Made by a program: the position numbers and the translations under genes. 58,524 nt of DNA from Armatimonadota bacterium (GTDB lineage: Bacteria; Sysuimicrobiota; Sysuimicrobiia; Sysuimicrobiales; Kaftiobacteriaceae): assembly GCA_031081675.1 (NCBI GenBank), contig JAVHLZ010000015.1, forward strand, positions 1 to 58,524, given 5' to 3'. The notes under the pieces were generated by a model. The model did no database searches. It had not been told where the DNA came from and saw only the letters and a list, made by a program, of their open reading frames with translations. Positions within the stretch are counted from its first letter, which is position 1. Each line of letters begins with the position of its first letter. Positions 15,959 to 25,850 of this stretch are shown here, piece by piece.

Positions 15959-17968
15959 ATGACGGGACGGACGATCACCATCGAGGACCTGCTGGCCCTG
16001 CGATGGATCAGCGACCCCCAGGTGAGCCCGGACGGACGCCGGGTGGTCTGCGTGGTGACGGTGGTGGACCGGGAGGCCGACACCTACCGGTCGCACCTGT
16101 GGGTGGTGCCCGCGGACGGCGGGGAGATGCGCCAGTTCACCACCGGCGCGCACCGGGACACCCTGCCCCGCTGGTCTCCGGACGGCCGGTGGATCGCGTT
16201 CCTGTCCGATCGCGATGCCCCGGCCGGGGGACGGCGGGTGCGGGGTCTGTACGTCATCCCCGCCGACGGCGGGGAGGCGCGGCTGCTGGTTCCGCCCGCA
16301 TACGCGCCCTCGGAGGCGAGCTGGTCTCCCGACGGCCGCCTCCTGGCCTGTGTGGGCAAGCCCCCCCACAAGGAGCCCGCCAGCGACGTGCGGGTCATCA
16401 CCCGCATCCGGTACAAGGCCGACGGGGAGGGACTGTGGGATGGCCGGTACCGCCACATCTTCATCGTGGCGCTGGCCGGCGGGGAACCCCGACAGGTGAC
16501 CGACGGGGACTACGATCACGCGGACCCGGCGTGGTCTCCCGACGGCCGCCACCTGGCGTTCGTCGCCAACCGGGATCCGGACGCCGACGTCACCAACGTG
16601 ACCGACGTGTGGGTGGTGCCCGCCGACGGCGGCTCCCCGCGCCGGCTGACCCGGTCGGTGGGCCCCTGCCAGTTCCCGTCCTGGTCTCCCGACGGCACCC
16701 GGATCGCCTACTATGGCCACGACAACGCGGCCATGGGCGCCACCAACATCGGGCTGTGGGTCGTGCCGGCGGCCGGCGGCGAACCGGTCCACCTCACCCG
16801 CCACTACGACCGCAGCCTGGGCCACCACATCATCACCGACATGCGGGCGCATCCGCGGATCGGCGGCCCGGCCTGGACGGCCGACGGGCGGCGCCTGGTG
16901 GTGCTCATTGCCGACGGCGGCACCACCCAGATCGGGGAGGTGGATGCGGCCACCGGCTCGGTGCGGGCGGTCACCGCGGGCCGCCAGGAGATCTACGGCC
17001 TGTCGGTGGATCCCGACCGGGCGGCGGCGGTGGTGGCGGCCAGCGACCCGCTGACCCCCGGGGACCTGTGGCGGGTGGACCTGGCCGACGGCGGAATGCG
17101 CCGCCTGACGTCGGTGAACCACGCCCTGCTGTCCGAACTGACCCTGGCGGAGCCGCAGCGGTTTGTCTGCCCGGGGGCCGACGGGTGGCCGGTGGAGGGG
17201 TGGGTGCTGCTGCCGCCCGGCCGGCAGGAGGGCCGCCACCCCACCGTCCTGCAGGTGCACGGAGGCCCCCACGGAGCGTACGGGGAGGCGTTCGTCCACG
17301 AATTTCAGGTCCTGGCGGCTTCCGGCTTCGCCGTGGTCTACACCAACCCCCGCGGCAGCCAGGGCTACGGGCAGGCCGTCACGGCCGCCACGCGCCACGA
17401 CTGGGGCGGCAAGGATTACGAGGATCTCATGGCGGCGCTGGACGCCGCCCTCCAGCGGTTTTCGTCCCTGGACCCCGACCGGCTGGGCGTGGCCGGCGGC
17501 AGCTACGGGGGCTACATGACCACGTGGATCATCGGCCACACCGACCGCTTCAAGGCGGCGGTGACGATGCGCTCCATCAGCAACCACCTCAGCCAGTGGG
17601 GCACCAGCGACCTGGCCTACATGAAGGGCTTCTGGGAGTTTCCCGGCGACCCGTGGGAGGCGCCCACCTGGTACTGGGAGCGGTCGCCTCTGGCCTACGT
17701 GGCCCGGATCACCACGCCGCTGCTGATCCTGCACGGCGAGCAGGACCTGCGCTGTCCCATCGGCGAGGCCGAGCAGCTGTTTGCGGCCCTGATGAAGTTG
17801 CGCCGCCGCGTGGTGTTCGTGCGGTTTCCCGACGCCAGCCACGATCTGTCCCGCACCGGCCGTCCCACCCACCGGGTGGAGCGGCTGCGGTGGATCGTGC
17901 GCTGGTTCACCGAGCACCTCGCGCAGCCCGCCCCGCCGGCGGCGGTGGCCGCCGGAGAGAGCCGGTGA
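15959..17968 (+). CDS. S9-family prolyl oligopeptidase/acylaminoacyl-peptidase
   Basis: A 669-residue serine peptidase of the S9 family with no signal peptide, so probably cytoplasmic. Residues about 20-400 form a beta-propeller of WD40-like (PD40) blades with repeated WSPDGR and VVPADGGE units. The C-terminal alpha/beta hydrolase has the nucleophile Ser 515 in GGSYGGYM, Asp 596 in GEQDLRCP and His 628 in DASHDLS. These are in the right order and spacing, so the enzyme should be active. It would degrade oligopeptides or N-acylated peptides. GGAGGAGG lies five bases before the ATG at 15959. Its stop overlaps the GTG of the cobalamin adenosyltransferase gene. Confidence 0.93.
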   Translation: MTGRTITIEDLLALRWISDPQVSPDGRRVVCVVTVVDREADTYRSHLWVVPADGGEMRQFTTGAHRDTLPRWSPDGRWIAFLSDRDAPAGGRRVRGLYVIPADGGEARLLVPPAYAPSEASWSPDGRLLACVGKPPHKEPASDVRVITRIRYKADGEGLWDGRYRHIFIVALAGGEPRQVTDGDYDHADPAWSPDGRHLAFVANRDPDADVTNVTDVWVVPADGGSPRRLTRSVGPCQFPSWSPDGTRIAYYGHDNAAMGATNIGLWVVPAAGGEPVHLTRHYDRSLGHHIITDMRAHPRIGGPAWTADGRRLVVLIADGGTTQIGEVDAATGSVRAVTAGRQEIYGLSVDPDRAAAVVAASDPLTPGDLWRVDLADGGMRRLTSVNHALLSELTLAEPQRFVCPGADGWPVEGWVLLPPGRQEGRHPTVLQVHGGPHGAYGEAFVHEFQVLAASGFAVVYTNPRGSQGYGQAVTAATRHDWGGKDYEDLMAALDAALQRFSSLDPDRLGVAGGSYGGYMTTWIIGHTDRFKAAVTMRSISNHLSQWGTSDLAYMKGFWEFPGDPWEAPTWYWERSPLAYVARITTPLLILHGEQDLRCPIGEAEQLFAALMKLRRRVVFVRFPDASHDLSRTGRPTHRVERLRWIVRWFTEHLAQPAPPAAVAAGESR

Positions 17969-18537
17969 CGCGGACGCCCCGGCGGGCCGCGGGCCCCCGG
18001 ATCTACACCCGCGCCGGCGATGCCGGCGAGACCGGGCTCATCGGCGGGCGCCGGGTGCCCAAGGACCACCCGCGGGTGGAGGCCTACGGTGCCGTGGACG
18101 AGCTGAACGCCCACCTGGGTGCCGTGCGCGCCCTGGCCCGGGCGCGGGAGGTGACCGCCCTGCTGGGCGAGATCCAGCATCGGCTGTTCGACCTGGGGGC
18201 CGAGCTGGCCACCCCGCCGACGCACATCCCACCGGCGGGCGTGCGCGCCGAGGACGTGGCCGCCCTGGAGCGCGCCATCGACCGGTACCAGGACCGCCTG
18301 GCGCCCCTGCGCGCGTTCGTCCTGCCGGGGGGAACCCCTCTCGCGGCGTCGCTGCACGTGGCGCGGGCCGTGTGCCGGCGGGCCGAGCGCCGGGTGGTGG
18401 CGCTGGCGCGGGCCGAGCCGGTGCGGCCCGAGGTGCTGCAGTACCTCAACCGCCTGTCGGACCTGCTGTTCGTCCTGGCGCGCGAGGCCAACCGGGCCGC
18501 CCGTCGGGCGGACGTCCTCTGGCAGCGCCGGGCGTAG
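17965..18537 (+). CDS. Cob(I)yrinic acid a,c-diamide adenosyltransferase, PduO type
   Basis: A 190-residue ATP:cob(I)alamin adenosyltransferase of the PduO family, making adenosylcobalamin from ATP and reduced corrinoid. It carries the ATP-binding N-terminus IYTRAGDAGETGLIGGRRVPKD (compare TxxGDxGxT), EAYGAVDELNAHLG and the C-terminal helix with CRRAERRVVAL and LQYLNRLSDLLFVLAREAN. The length is standard. It starts at GTG 17965, overlapping the S9 peptidase stop as GTGA. No B12-dependent enzyme is seen nearby, so the consumer of the cofactor lies elsewhere. Confidence 0.94.
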   Translation: MTRTPRRAAGPRIYTRAGDAGETGLIGGRRVPKDHPRVEAYGAVDELNAHLGAVRALARAREVTALLGEIQHRLFDLGAELATPPTHIPPAGVRAEDVAALERAIDRYQDRLAPLRAFVLPGGTPLAASLHVARAVCRRAERRVVALARAEPVRPEVLQYLNRLSDLLFVLAREANRAARRADVLWQRRA

Positions 18538-18602
18538 CGCCTGGGGGCGTCTGCCCGGCCGACATCCCCCGCCGTCTGCCGCGGCCGGCCGGAGGGGCTC
18601 CG

Positions 18603-19361
18603 TCAGGCTCGTCCGGTCAGCCTCCGCCACAGCCACAGCAGCGGGTCGTAGTGGCGGTCGACGACACGCTCCTTCAGCGGGATGATGGCGTTGTCGGTGA
18701 TGCGGATGTTCTCCGGGCACACCTCGGTGCAGCAGCGGGTGATGTTGCAGAACCCCACCCCCGCCCGGGACCGGACGAAGGCGGTCCGGTCGGCGGTGTC
18801 CAGGGGGTGCATCTCGTAGGCCGCCAGGAGCACCAGAAACCGCGGGCCGGCGAACACCGCCGTGTTCTCCGGGTGGTCGCGGATCACGTGGCAGACGTCC
18901 TGGCACAGGAAGCACTCGATGCACTTGCGGAACTCCTGGACCCGTTCCACCTCGTGCTGGTACATGCGCCTCTTCCCGTCGGGGCCGGGGGGCGCGGGCT
19001 GAAAGGGCGGGATGGTACGGGCCACCTCGAAGTTCCAGGAGACGTCGGTGACCAGGTCCTTGATGACGGGAAACGCGCGCAGGGGGGCCACGGTGACCGG
19101 CTCGCCGTCCCGGACCACCTCGGTCAGGCGGGTCATGCACATCAGGCGCGGGTGGCCGTTCACCTCGGCCGAACAGGAGCCGCACTTGCCCGCCTTGCAG
19201 TTCCACCGCACCGCCAGGTCGGGGGCCTGCTCGGCCTGCACCGTCCGCACCGCGTCCAGGACCACCATACCTTCGACGGGCCGCACGCGGTAGTCGCGGA
19301 ACTCCCCGCCGGAGGCGGTGCCGCGCCAGATGCGCAGGGTAACCTCCCTCTGTGCGTTCAT
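18603..19361 (-). CDS. sdhB: Succinate dehydrogenase/fumarate reductase iron-sulfur subunit
   Basis: A 252-residue SdhB/FrdB protein that carries electrons from the flavin to the quinone. The N-terminal ferredoxin domain has the [2Fe-2S] motif CKAGKCGSC plus a later Cys (LMCMT). The C-terminal domain has CIECFLCQDVC and, further on, CCTEVCPENI, which supply ligands for the [4Fe-4S] and [3Fe-4S] centres. The ATG overlaps the sdhA stop (ATGA at 19358-19361). It is the last gene of gntR-fumC-sdhC-sdhA-sdhB. Confidence 0.96.
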   Translation of the reverse strand: MNAQREVTLRIWRGTASGGEFRDYRVRPVEGMVVLDAVRTVQAEQAPDLAVRWNCKAGKCGSCSAEVNGHPRLMCMTRLTEVVRDGEPVTVAPLRAFPVIKDLVTDVSWNFEVARTIPPFQPAPPGPDGKRRMYQHEVERVQEFRKCIECFLCQDVCHVIRDHPENTAVFAGPRFLVLLAAYEMHPLDTADRTAFVRSRAGVGFCNITRCCTEVCPENIRITDNAIIPLKERVVDRHYDPLLWLWRRLTGRA

Positions 19362-21163
19362 CGCGTCTCCTCCAGAATCGCCCGCAGGTCGTCGGGCAGG
19401 GGCGGGATGGGCTGGCGGCGCAGGAGCAGCGCGCCGTTGCGGCGGGCCACCACGATGTTCACCCGCCCCAGCTCGGGGTCGGCCTGGGGGTAGTCGGTGC
19501 GGCTGTGGCCGCCGCGGGTTTCCCGCCGCTCCAGGGCCGACAGCGTGACCGCCTCGGCCACCGACAGCATCGAGTAGACGTCGCGGGCGGCGTGCCAGCC
19601 GGGGTTGTACTGACGGCCCCCCGAGACCCGCATCCGCGCCGCCCGCTCGCGCAGCGCGGCAATCTTGTCGAGGGCCGTGCGCATCCCCGCCTCGTCCCGG
19701 AAGATGCCCACGTGGTCCTGCATGACCTCCTGCAGGGCCGCCTGCAGGTCAAAGGGGCTCTCTTCCCCGCGGGCCTCAAAGGGCCGCAGCAGCTCGGCCG
19801 CCGCGTCGTCCAGCTGGTCCCGGCTGACGGTGGGGGACGTGCCGGAGGTGCCGGCGTACCGCGCGGCGTACAGCCCGGCGCGCCGGCCGAAGACCAGCAG
19901 GTCCGTCAGCGAGTTGCCCCCCAGCCGGTTGGCCCCGTGCAGGCCGCCGGCGATCTCCCCGGCGGCGAACAGGCCGGGGAGGGTGGCCGCCGCCGTCTCG
20001 GCGTCCACGCGCACCCCTCCCATGGCGTAATGGCAGGTGGGGTACACCTCCATGGGCTGGCGGGTGATGTCGATGCCGGCCAGCTGCAGGAACTGGTGGT
20101 ACATGGAGGGCAGCCGCCTCTTGATATAGTCCGCGGGCCGGCGGCTGGCGATGTCCAGGTACACGCCGCCGTGCGGGGTGCCCCGCCCGGCCTTCACCTC
20201 AAAGTAGATGGCGCGGGTCACCTCGTCCCGGGGCAGCAGTTCGGGAGGCCGGCGGTTGTGCTTCTTGTCGGTGTACCACCGGTCGGCCTCCTCCTCGGTC
20301 TCCGCCGTCTCGGCCCGGAAGAACTCGGGGATGTAGTCGAACATGAACCGCCGCCCCTGGGCGTTGAGCAGCACCCCACCGTCCCCACGCACGCCCTCGG
20401 TGACCAGAATCCCCCGGGCGCCGGGCGGCCACACCATGCCCGTGGGGTGGAACTGCACCATCTCCATGTCCAGCAGCTCGGCGCCCGCGTCCAGGGCCAG
20501 AGCGATGCCGTCGCCGGTGCTCTCCCAGGACATGGACGTGTACTTCCAGACCTTCCCGAACCCTCCCGTGGCCAGGACCACGGCGGGCGCCCGGAACACC
20601 ACGAACTCTCCCGTGTCCCGCCGGTATCCGAAGGCCCCCGCGATGCGCCCGGCGTCGGTGAGCAGCCGGGTGATGGTGCACTCCATGAAGACGTCCACCG
20701 ACGGCAGGGACAGCAGCCGGTACTGCAGGGTGCGGATGATCTCCAGCCCCGTCCGGTCGCCCACATGGCACAGGCGGGCGTAGCGGTGGCCGCCGAAATC
20801 CCGCTGGGAGATCAGGCCCTCGGGGGTGCGATCGAAGACCGCGCCCCACTCCTCCAGCTCCAGGATCCTCTCGGGGGCTTCCTTGGCGAAGATCTCCACC
20901 ATGCGCCAGTTGTTGAGCAACTTGCCGCCCCGCATGGTGTCCCGGAAGTGCACCCGCCAGTTGTCCTCGGGCCAGATGTTGCCCAGGGCGGCGGCCGCGC
21001 CCCCCTCGGCCATCACCGTGTGGGCCTTGCCCAGCAGCGATTTGCAGACCAGGGCCGTGCGGGCGCCCTGGGTGGCCGCCTCGATGGCCGCCCGCAGCCC
21101 GGCCCCGCCCGCACCCACCACCACCACGTCGTAGTCGTGAATCTCGTACGCCTCGCGCGCCAT
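19358..21163 (-). CDS. sdhA: Succinate dehydrogenase/fumarate reductase flavoprotein subunit
   Basis: A 601-residue flavoprotein that oxidises succinate to fumarate (or the reverse). It has the FAD dinucleotide-binding motif VVVVGAGGAGLRAA at the N-terminus and the His for covalent FAD attachment in KAHTVMAEGG. The active-site and substrate segments QFHPTG and CHYAMGGVRVD and a GLHGANRLGGNSL motif follow. The length fits SdhA. The ATG at 21161-21163 shares its first base with the stop of the membrane subunit. Direction in vivo is not decided by sequence; co-location with fumarase, icd, mdh and sucCD suggests the oxidative TCA cycle. Confidence 0.96.
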   Translation of the reverse strand: MAREAYEIHDYDVVVVGAGGAGLRAAIEAATQGARTALVCKSLLGKAHTVMAEGGAAAALGNIWPEDNWRVHFRDTMRGGKLLNNWRMVEIFAKEAPERILELEEWGAVFDRTPEGLISQRDFGGHRYARLCHVGDRTGLEIIRTLQYRLLSLPSVDVFMECTITRLLTDAGRIAGAFGYRRDTGEFVVFRAPAVVLATGGFGKVWKYTSMSWESTGDGIALALDAGAELLDMEMVQFHPTGMVWPPGARGILVTEGVRGDGGVLLNAQGRRFMFDYIPEFFRAETAETEEEADRWYTDKKHNRRPPELLPRDEVTRAIYFEVKAGRGTPHGGVYLDIASRRPADYIKRRLPSMYHQFLQLAGIDITRQPMEVYPTCHYAMGGVRVDAETAAATLPGLFAAGEIAGGLHGANRLGGNSLTDLLVFGRRAGLYAARYAGTSGTSPTVSRDQLDDAAAELLRPFEARGEESPFDLQAALQEVMQDHVGIFRDEAGMRTALDKIAALRERAARMRVSGGRQYNPGWHAARDVYSMLSVAEAVTLSALERRETRGGHSRTDYPQADPELGRVNIVVARRNGALLLRRQPIPPLPDDLRAILEETR

Positions 21164-21960
21164 CACAGGATCCTCACGTCGGTCAGCACGCCCACGGACA
21201 GCAGGTAGACGTACAGGTCGGCCAGGGCCACCATGCCCAGGGCCAGCCAGAAGAACAGGCCGTGATAGGGGTTCAAGCGGCTGACGGCCTGCCACAGGCG
21301 GGCCCGCAGCGGGGCCCGGCTGAAGGCGTCCACGTGGCCGCCGCACAGGTGCCGGCAGGCGTGGCAGGAGGCGGTGTACAGGGTGAGCAGGAGGGCGTCG
21401 GCCAGGATGACCAGGGAGCCCACGCCCACCCCCGGCCCGTCGGGGAACCGGAAGGCCACCGTGACGTCCCACCAGTGGACGGCCACGATGGGCAGGATCA
21501 GCCAGAAGAAGTAGCGGTGCAGGTTCTGCAGGACCCACGGGAACCGCGTCTCCCCCGTGTAGACCGCGGGGCGGTCCCGCACCGCGCAGGCGGGCGGCGC
21601 CCAGAACACCGCCCGGTAGTACACCCGGCGGGCGTAGTAACAGGTGACCCGGAATCCCAGCGGCACCCACAGGACGAGCAACGCCGGCGTGAACCGCCAC
21701 CAGCCGCCGATCCACCGCGCGGTGGCGTGGGCGCAGGCCTCGGCCACGCACGGAGAGTAAAACGGCGAGATGTACGGCGGCACGTAGTAGTGGGCGTTCA
21801 TCAGGGCGCGCCAGGTGGCGTAGGCCACGAACGCCGCCAGGGCGACCAGGATCAGGACCACATCCCTCCACCACGGGTCGCGGCGCAGCGTCGCAGCCGC
21901 CCAGGGTGCCGGCGGCGCCCCCACCGCTCCCCGCTCGTCCCACAGCCAGCGTCTGCTCAT
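21163..21960 (-). CDS. sdhC: Succinate dehydrogenase membrane anchor subunit
   Basis: A 265-residue membrane protein with about five hydrophobic segments, of the single-anchor kind common in Actinobacteria rather than the small SdhC/SdhD pair. Histidines inside or near segments (NLHRYFFWLI, VHWWD, NPYHGLFFW) are likely haem ligands. A loop reads CHACRHLCGGH, a Cys/His cluster also typical of this anchor type. It docks SdhAB and passes electrons to quinone. The start is ATG at 21958-21960. It lies 46 bp after fumC and overlaps sdhA, so the gene order is gntR-fumC-sdhC-sdhA-sdhB. Confidence 0.88.
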   Translation of the reverse strand: MSRRWLWDERGAVGAPPAPWAAATLRRDPWWRDVVLILVALAAFVAYATWRALMNAHYYVPPYISPFYSPCVAEACAHATARWIGGWWRFTPALLVLWVPLGFRVTCYYARRVYYRAVFWAPPACAVRDRPAVYTGETRFPWVLQNLHRYFFWLILPIVAVHWWDVTVAFRFPDGPGVGVGSLVILADALLLTLYTASCHACRHLCGGHVDAFSRAPLRARLWQAVSRLNPYHGLFFWLALGMVALADLYVYLLSVGVLTDVRIL

Positions 21961-22006
21961 CGCCGACCTCCCGTCGTGCGGCCCTGTGGTGGTGCGAGAT
22001 CCGCGC

Positions 22007-23494
22007 CTATCCTCCGCCGCCGGCGCCGTGCAGGCCGGGAGCGGTCATGCGGGCGGGGTCCAGGATCTCCTGCAGCTGGGCGTCGCTGAGGCCCAGCATC
22101 TCCCGGGCCACTTCCCGGATGGTGCGGCCGGTGGCGGCGGCCTGCTTGGCCACCTCGGCGGCGCGGTCGTACCCCACCACCGGCGCCAGGGCGGTGGCCA
22201 GCATCAGCCCCCGCTCCACCGACGCCGGCCCGGCCTCGGTGGCCTCCAGCCCCCGCACGCACTGGCGGGCGAAGTTCTGGGACGCCGCCGCCAGCACGGC
22301 GATGGCCTGCAGGAGGTTGTAGGCCATCACCGGCATCATGGTGTTCAGCTCGAAGTTCCCCCACTGGTTGCCCAGGGCCACCACCAGGTCGGTGCCCTGC
22401 ACCTGGGCGCAGACCTGGATCACCGATTCGGGGATCACGGGGTTGACCTTGCCGGGCATGATGGACGACCCGGGCTGCACCGCCGGCAGCTTCAGCTCAC
22501 CCAGCCCGGCCCGGGGGCCCGATCCCATCCAGCGGATGTCGTTGGCGATCTTCATCAGCGCCGTGGCATACGCCCGCAGGGCGCCTGAGGTGAACACCAG
22601 GGCGTCCAGGCAGGACTGGGCCTGGAAGTGGTTGGTGGTCTCCCGCACCTCGGTGCCGGCCAGCTGGCTGAGCCGGGCACAGGCCCGCGCGGCGAACTCG
22701 GGGTGGGCGTTGACGCCCGTGCCCACCGCCGTGCCTCCCAGGGGGACCTCCCGCAGGTCTTCGGCGGCGGTCCGGATCCGCCGGATCGCCCGCTGGACCT
22801 GCCCGGCGTATCCGGTGAACTCCTGCCCCAGGCGGATAGGGGTGGCGTCCATGAGGTGGGTCCGGCCGGTCTTGATGATGTCGGCGAATGCCACCGCCTT
22901 CTCCTCCAGCGCCTGCTGCAGCTCCTCCAGCGCCGGCAGCAGGCGCCCCTCGATGTCCAGCAGGGCGGCCAGGTGAATGGCGGTGGGGATGACGTCGTTG
23001 CTGGACTGGCAGAGGTTCACGTGGTCGTTGGGGTGGACCAGACGGCTCCCCCGCTCGCCTCCCAGCAGTTCGGTGGCGCGGTTGGCGATCACCTCATTGG
23101 CGTTCATGTTGGTGGACGTGCCCGAGCCGGTCTGGAAGATGTCCACCACGAACTGATCGTCGAACTTTCCCTCGGCCACCTCCGCCGCCGCCCGGGCGAT
23201 GGCCTCGCCCGTCCGTCGGTCCAGCAGGCCCAGGTCCATATTGACCTCGGCGGCGGCCCGCTTGATGAGGCCCAGGGCCCGCAGGAAGGACCGCGGGAAC
23301 CGCAGTCCGCTGATGGGGAAGTTGCGCACCGCCCGGGCCGTGGACGCGCCATAGTAGGCCTCCCGGGGGACCGGCATCTCGCCCAGGGAGTCCCGCTCGA
23401 TGCGCGTCTCCGGCGGGGCGCCGGGTGCCCGCGCCGGCCGGATGACCCGCCGGCTGACCCGGCGGGCGCGCTTGCGCGACGTCGCGCGTGCCAT
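22007..23494 (-). CDS. fumC: Fumarate hydratase, class II
   Basis: A 495-residue fumarase of the iron-free class II, interconverting fumarate and malate. It has the family signature GSSIMPGKVNP, the active-site segments TGRTHLMDATP and SSNDVIPTAIH, and FQTGSGTSTNMNANEVIANRA. The start at 23494 gives a basic extension of about 30 residues (MARATSRKRARRVSRR) before the usual RIERDSLGEM start; a shorter form from an internal start is possible. It starts 7 bp after the regulator gene and so shares its promoter. Aspartase/argininosuccinate lyase relatives are excluded by the fumarase-type signature and TCA context. Confidence 0.95.
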   Translation of the reverse strand: MARATSRKRARRVSRRVIRPARAPGAPPETRIERDSLGEMPVPREAYYGASTARAVRNFPISGLRFPRSFLRALGLIKRAAAEVNMDLGLLDRRTGEAIARAAAEVAEGKFDDQFVVDIFQTGSGTSTNMNANEVIANRATELLGGERGSRLVHPNDHVNLCQSSNDVIPTAIHLAALLDIEGRLLPALEELQQALEEKAVAFADIIKTGRTHLMDATPIRLGQEFTGYAGQVQRAIRRIRTAAEDLREVPLGGTAVGTGVNAHPEFAARACARLSQLAGTEVRETTNHFQAQSCLDALVFTSGALRAYATALMKIANDIRWMGSGPRAGLGELKLPAVQPGSSIMPGKVNPVIPESVIQVCAQVQGTDLVVALGNQWGNFELNTMMPVMAYNLLQAIAVLAAASQNFARQCVRGLEATEAGPASVERGLMLATALAPVVGYDRAAEVAKQAAATGRTIREVAREMLGLSDAQLQEILDPARMTAPGLHGAGGGG

Positions 23495-23500
23495 CTGTCG

Positions 23501-24235
23501 TCACCTCCCGCGCCGGATCTGGCGCAGCCGCGCGCTGCGCTCTTCGATGTCGGCCCGCATATCCCGCAGGTGCGCCCGCAGGGCCCGCCGCGCCCCCGCC
23601 GGCTGGCGCCGCCGCAAGGCGCGGAGGATGGCCCGGTGAAACTGCAGGGCCCGCTGGGGGCTGCTCTGGCGCCGCCCGGTCTTCTCCCGCGAGCGCAGCC
23701 ACATCTCGTTGAGGTGGCGCATGAGGCTGGTCAGGACCGGATTGCCGGTGGCCTCCGCCAGCTGGGCGTGGAAGGCCAGGTCCCCGGCCACGTCGTGGCG
23801 GCCGGCGGCCAGGTCCCGCTCCCGGGCCTGCAGCAGCGCCTCCAGAGCGTCCAGGTCTTCCCGGGTGGCCCGCCCGGCGGCCAGGGTCACGATGCCCTCC
23901 TCGACGATGGCCCGGGCCTCCAGGACGTCCAGGAGGAAGGTACGTTCGGACAGCAGGCTGTAGACGGCGGGGTCCAGGGGGGCGGACGGGGCGGCGGCCA
24001 CGAACGTCCCCTCGCCCGGCCGCACGTCCACCACGCCCAGGTAGTCCAGGACCCGCAGGCCCTCGCGCACCGACTGGCGGCTCACCGACAGCCGGTCGGC
24101 CAGCTCCCGCTCCCCGGGCAGGCGGTCCCCCGGGGCCAGGTGCTGGGAGGCGATGAGGTCCTGAATCTGGCGGACGACGTCCTCGTAGATCCGGCTGCGG
24201 CGGATCGGCTGGAACAGGCGCCCGGGTGCGGCCAT
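23501..24235 (-). CDS. GntR-family (FadR/FCD type) transcriptional regulator
   Basis: A 244-residue regulator. The N-terminal winged helix-turn-helix (residues about 12-78) has the GntR signature APGDRLPGERELADRLSVSRQSVREGLRVL. The C-terminal all-helical FCD domain (about 92-235) has the usual metal-ligand pattern (Asp in DLAFHAQL, His in LQFHRAIL, His in LRAHLRDM) and would bind an organic acid. It is the first gene of the fumC-sdhCAB operon, and a perfect palindrome of GntR-operator type lies at its transcription start. It therefore probably represses its own operon and may affect icd as well. The ATG at 24233-24235 lacks a Shine-Dalgarno sequence. The effector is likely a TCA or tricarboxylate-type acid, but that is inferred. 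Confidence 0.92.
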   Translation of the reverse strand: MAAPGRLFQPIRRSRIYEDVVRQIQDLIASQHLAPGDRLPGERELADRLSVSRQSVREGLRVLDYLGVVDVRPGEGTFVAAAPSAPLDPAVYSLLSERTFLLDVLEARAIVEEGIVTLAAGRATREDLDALEALLQARERDLAAGRHDVAGDLAFHAQLAEATGNPVLTSLMRHLNEMWLRSREKTGRRQSSPQRALQFHRAILRALRRRQPAGARRALRAHLRDMRADIEERSARLRQIRRGR

Positions 24236-24239
24236 GGGA

Positions 24240-24264
24240 GGACTGCTGGTCTGACCAGCAGTCC
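24240..24264. promoter_or_regulatory. Perfect 25-bp palindrome, predicted GntR/FadR-type operator
   Basis: GGACTGCTGGTC, one central base, then GACCAGCAGTCC form a perfect inverted repeat centred on 24252. The core TGGTC-n-GACCA matches the FCD-type GntR operator pattern. It begins at the predicted +1 of the gntR promoter and ends four bases before the regulator start codon. Binding there would block initiation. In RNA the same bases make a 12-bp hairpin at the very 5' end. Confidence 0.88.
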
Positions 24265-24270
24265 GCTTTC

Positions 24271-24299
24271 AGCCTACCCCGGTGCGGCGGCCGAGTCAA
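24271..24299 (-). promoter_or_regulatory. Promoter of gntR-fumC-sdhCAB
   Basis: On the minus strand TTGACT (24294-24299) and TAGGCT (24271-24276) are separated by exactly 17 bp. Counting from the -10 gives +1 near 24264, the first base of the palindrome. The leader would be about 29 bases, with no ribosome-binding site. Confidence 0.78.
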
Positions 24300-24303
24300 T
24301 AAC

Positions 24304-24378
24304 GGGAGGAGAGGGGAAGGCGGACGGAACGGCATAGGAGCCTTCCCTCTTCCTTCATCCCTCTTCCTTCTTCCCTCC
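24304..24378. repeat. Polypurine/polypyrimidine intergenic repeat, copy B
   Basis: A purine run (24304-24320) and a pyrimidine run (24341-24378) flank a short spacer between the divergent gntR and icd genes. The shared 18-mer CCCTCTTCCTTCTTCCCT lies at 24359-24376, just upstream of the likely icd -10 element. The runs can partly pair. Confidence 0.75.
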
Positions 24379-24399
24379 GTATTCCCCCTGCGCTACACT
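24371..24399 (+). promoter_or_regulatory. Possible icd promoter
   Basis: TACACT (24394-24399) is a good -10 element. TTCCCT (24371-24376), 17 bp upstream and inside the pyrimidine repeat, is a weak -35. The predicted start is near 24406. A palindrome GAGATATCTC lies at 24411-24420 in the leader, partly repeated as GAGACATCT. Confidence 0.45.
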
Positions 24400-24452
24400 G
24401 ATCGCGGTCCGAGATATCTCCGAGACATCTGCGGGCGCGTGGAGGGTCTGTC

Positions 24453-25700
<1,248 letters not shown>

Positions 25701-25725
25701 CGGGCGGCCGGGTCGGCCGGAGGCC

Positions 25726-25828
25726 AGGGAAAAGGGAGGACGGAAGAGGGAAGAGGGAGGGGCCGGCGGGGTGTCGGGATCGGGAGACGCGTCCGACCAT
25801 CCCGGACCCTGACCGTTGTCTCTTCCCC
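25726..25828. repeat. Purine-rich intergenic repeat, copy C (degenerate)
   Basis: The icd-mdh gap contains a purine run (25726-25762) made of GGAAGAGGG units, related to but not identical with the 18-mer of the other copies. A short pyrimidine tract TCTCTTCCCC follows at 25819-25828. It has the same purine-then-pyrimidine order as copies A, B and D. Confidence 0.55.
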
Positions 25829-25850
25829 GTCGCGCGCGGGAGGGGTCACC

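Noticed and set aside
22628-24337. Long plus-strand open frame (569 codons) opposite fumC and gntR
   Set aside because: It is the mirror of strongly supported minus-strand genes; the GC-rich codon bias leaves antisense frames open. Its translation has no family features and low complexity.
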